Source: Gnetum montanum (lineage: Eukaryota; Streptophyta; Gnetopsida; Gnetales; Gnetaceae). Taken from it: a stretch of DNA of 64,000 bases. The notes under the pieces are model-generated. The model worked only from the letters and a program-made list of their open reading frames with translations. It made no database searches and had not been told where the DNA came from. Positions 63,986 to 64,000 of the stretch are shown piece by piece. A program made the translations under genes and the position numbers. Each line of letters opens with the position of its first letter. Within the stretch, counting starts at the first letter, position 1. The stretch spans positions 427,731-491,730 of the forward strand of contig MNCI01008066.1 in NCBI GenBank assembly GCA_015680685.1, read 5' to 3'.

Positions 63986-64000
63986 GGGGGGGGGGGGGGG
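63986..64000 (+). repeat. poly-G run at window end
   Basis: At least 15 G; the true length is unknown because the window ends here. Confidence 0.9.

Overview
The window reads as repeat-dense plant nuclear DNA. I recognise no intact host gene. Almost everything is decayed plant transposons: Ty3/Gypsy LTR elements, one LINE and a Helitron remnant. Their size and nesting fit a very large seed-plant genome, and a gymnosperm is my best guess, but nothing in the sequence fixes the species. Bases 1-67 are an assembly gap. Six further single-N joins lie at 6958, 17061, 18847, 33083, 33517 and 44235.

Layout. 0.07-4.4 kb: AT-rich DNA, a minus-strand Helitron RepHel N-terminal remnant (about 1.6-2.9 kb), and a degenerate tandem repeat (3.3-4.0 kb). 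4415-41389: one minus-strand Athila-like Gypsy element ('B'), with target-site duplication (TSD) GTAAT on both sides and about 12.1 kb long once later insertions are removed. Three elements sit inside B. Element A (4961-11747, minus, TSD ATGAT) is in its 3' LTR. A LINE (about 14620-24173, plus, TSD AAATGGTTAACT) is in its second ORF. Element C (26646-35112, plus, TSD AGTGT) is in its integrase. 41.4-44.6 kb: AT-rich DNA with possible SINE remnants. 44.6-57.4 kb: a second host element ('G', minus, Tat/Ogre-like, with two RNase H domains), split by element E (47836-57017, plus, TSD ACTAG). 57.5-61.7 kb: a tandem array of about 181 bp period in which most units contain an imperfect hairpin. 61.7-64 kb: a possible first exon on plus and a gag-like remnant on minus.

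Elements A, B, C and E are one kindred. Their LTRs are about 810-865 bp and usually run from TGATGAG-like to CTCATCA-like ends. They share tRNA-Asp-like primer sites, a conserved block before the polypurine tract, and a U3 module of GATATCG palindromes ahead of a TATA box. B carries gag, protease, RT, RNase H, integrase and a further ORF ('ORF2'). ORF2 encodes a domain like the 'putative plant transposon protein' family followed by a long coiled coil. C and E have lost all of pol but keep gag and ORF2. A keeps gag and protease only. Upstream of ORF2 in B, C and E is a second copy of the GATATC-plus-TATA arrangement, which looks like an internal promoter.

All coding regions are broken by stops and frameshifts, so nothing here is likely to move on its own. 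The most interesting signals are the hairpin array, the palindromic promoter module and its internal duplicate, and the retention of gag plus ORF2 in elements without pol. One contig (33084-33516) appears to be placed backwards.
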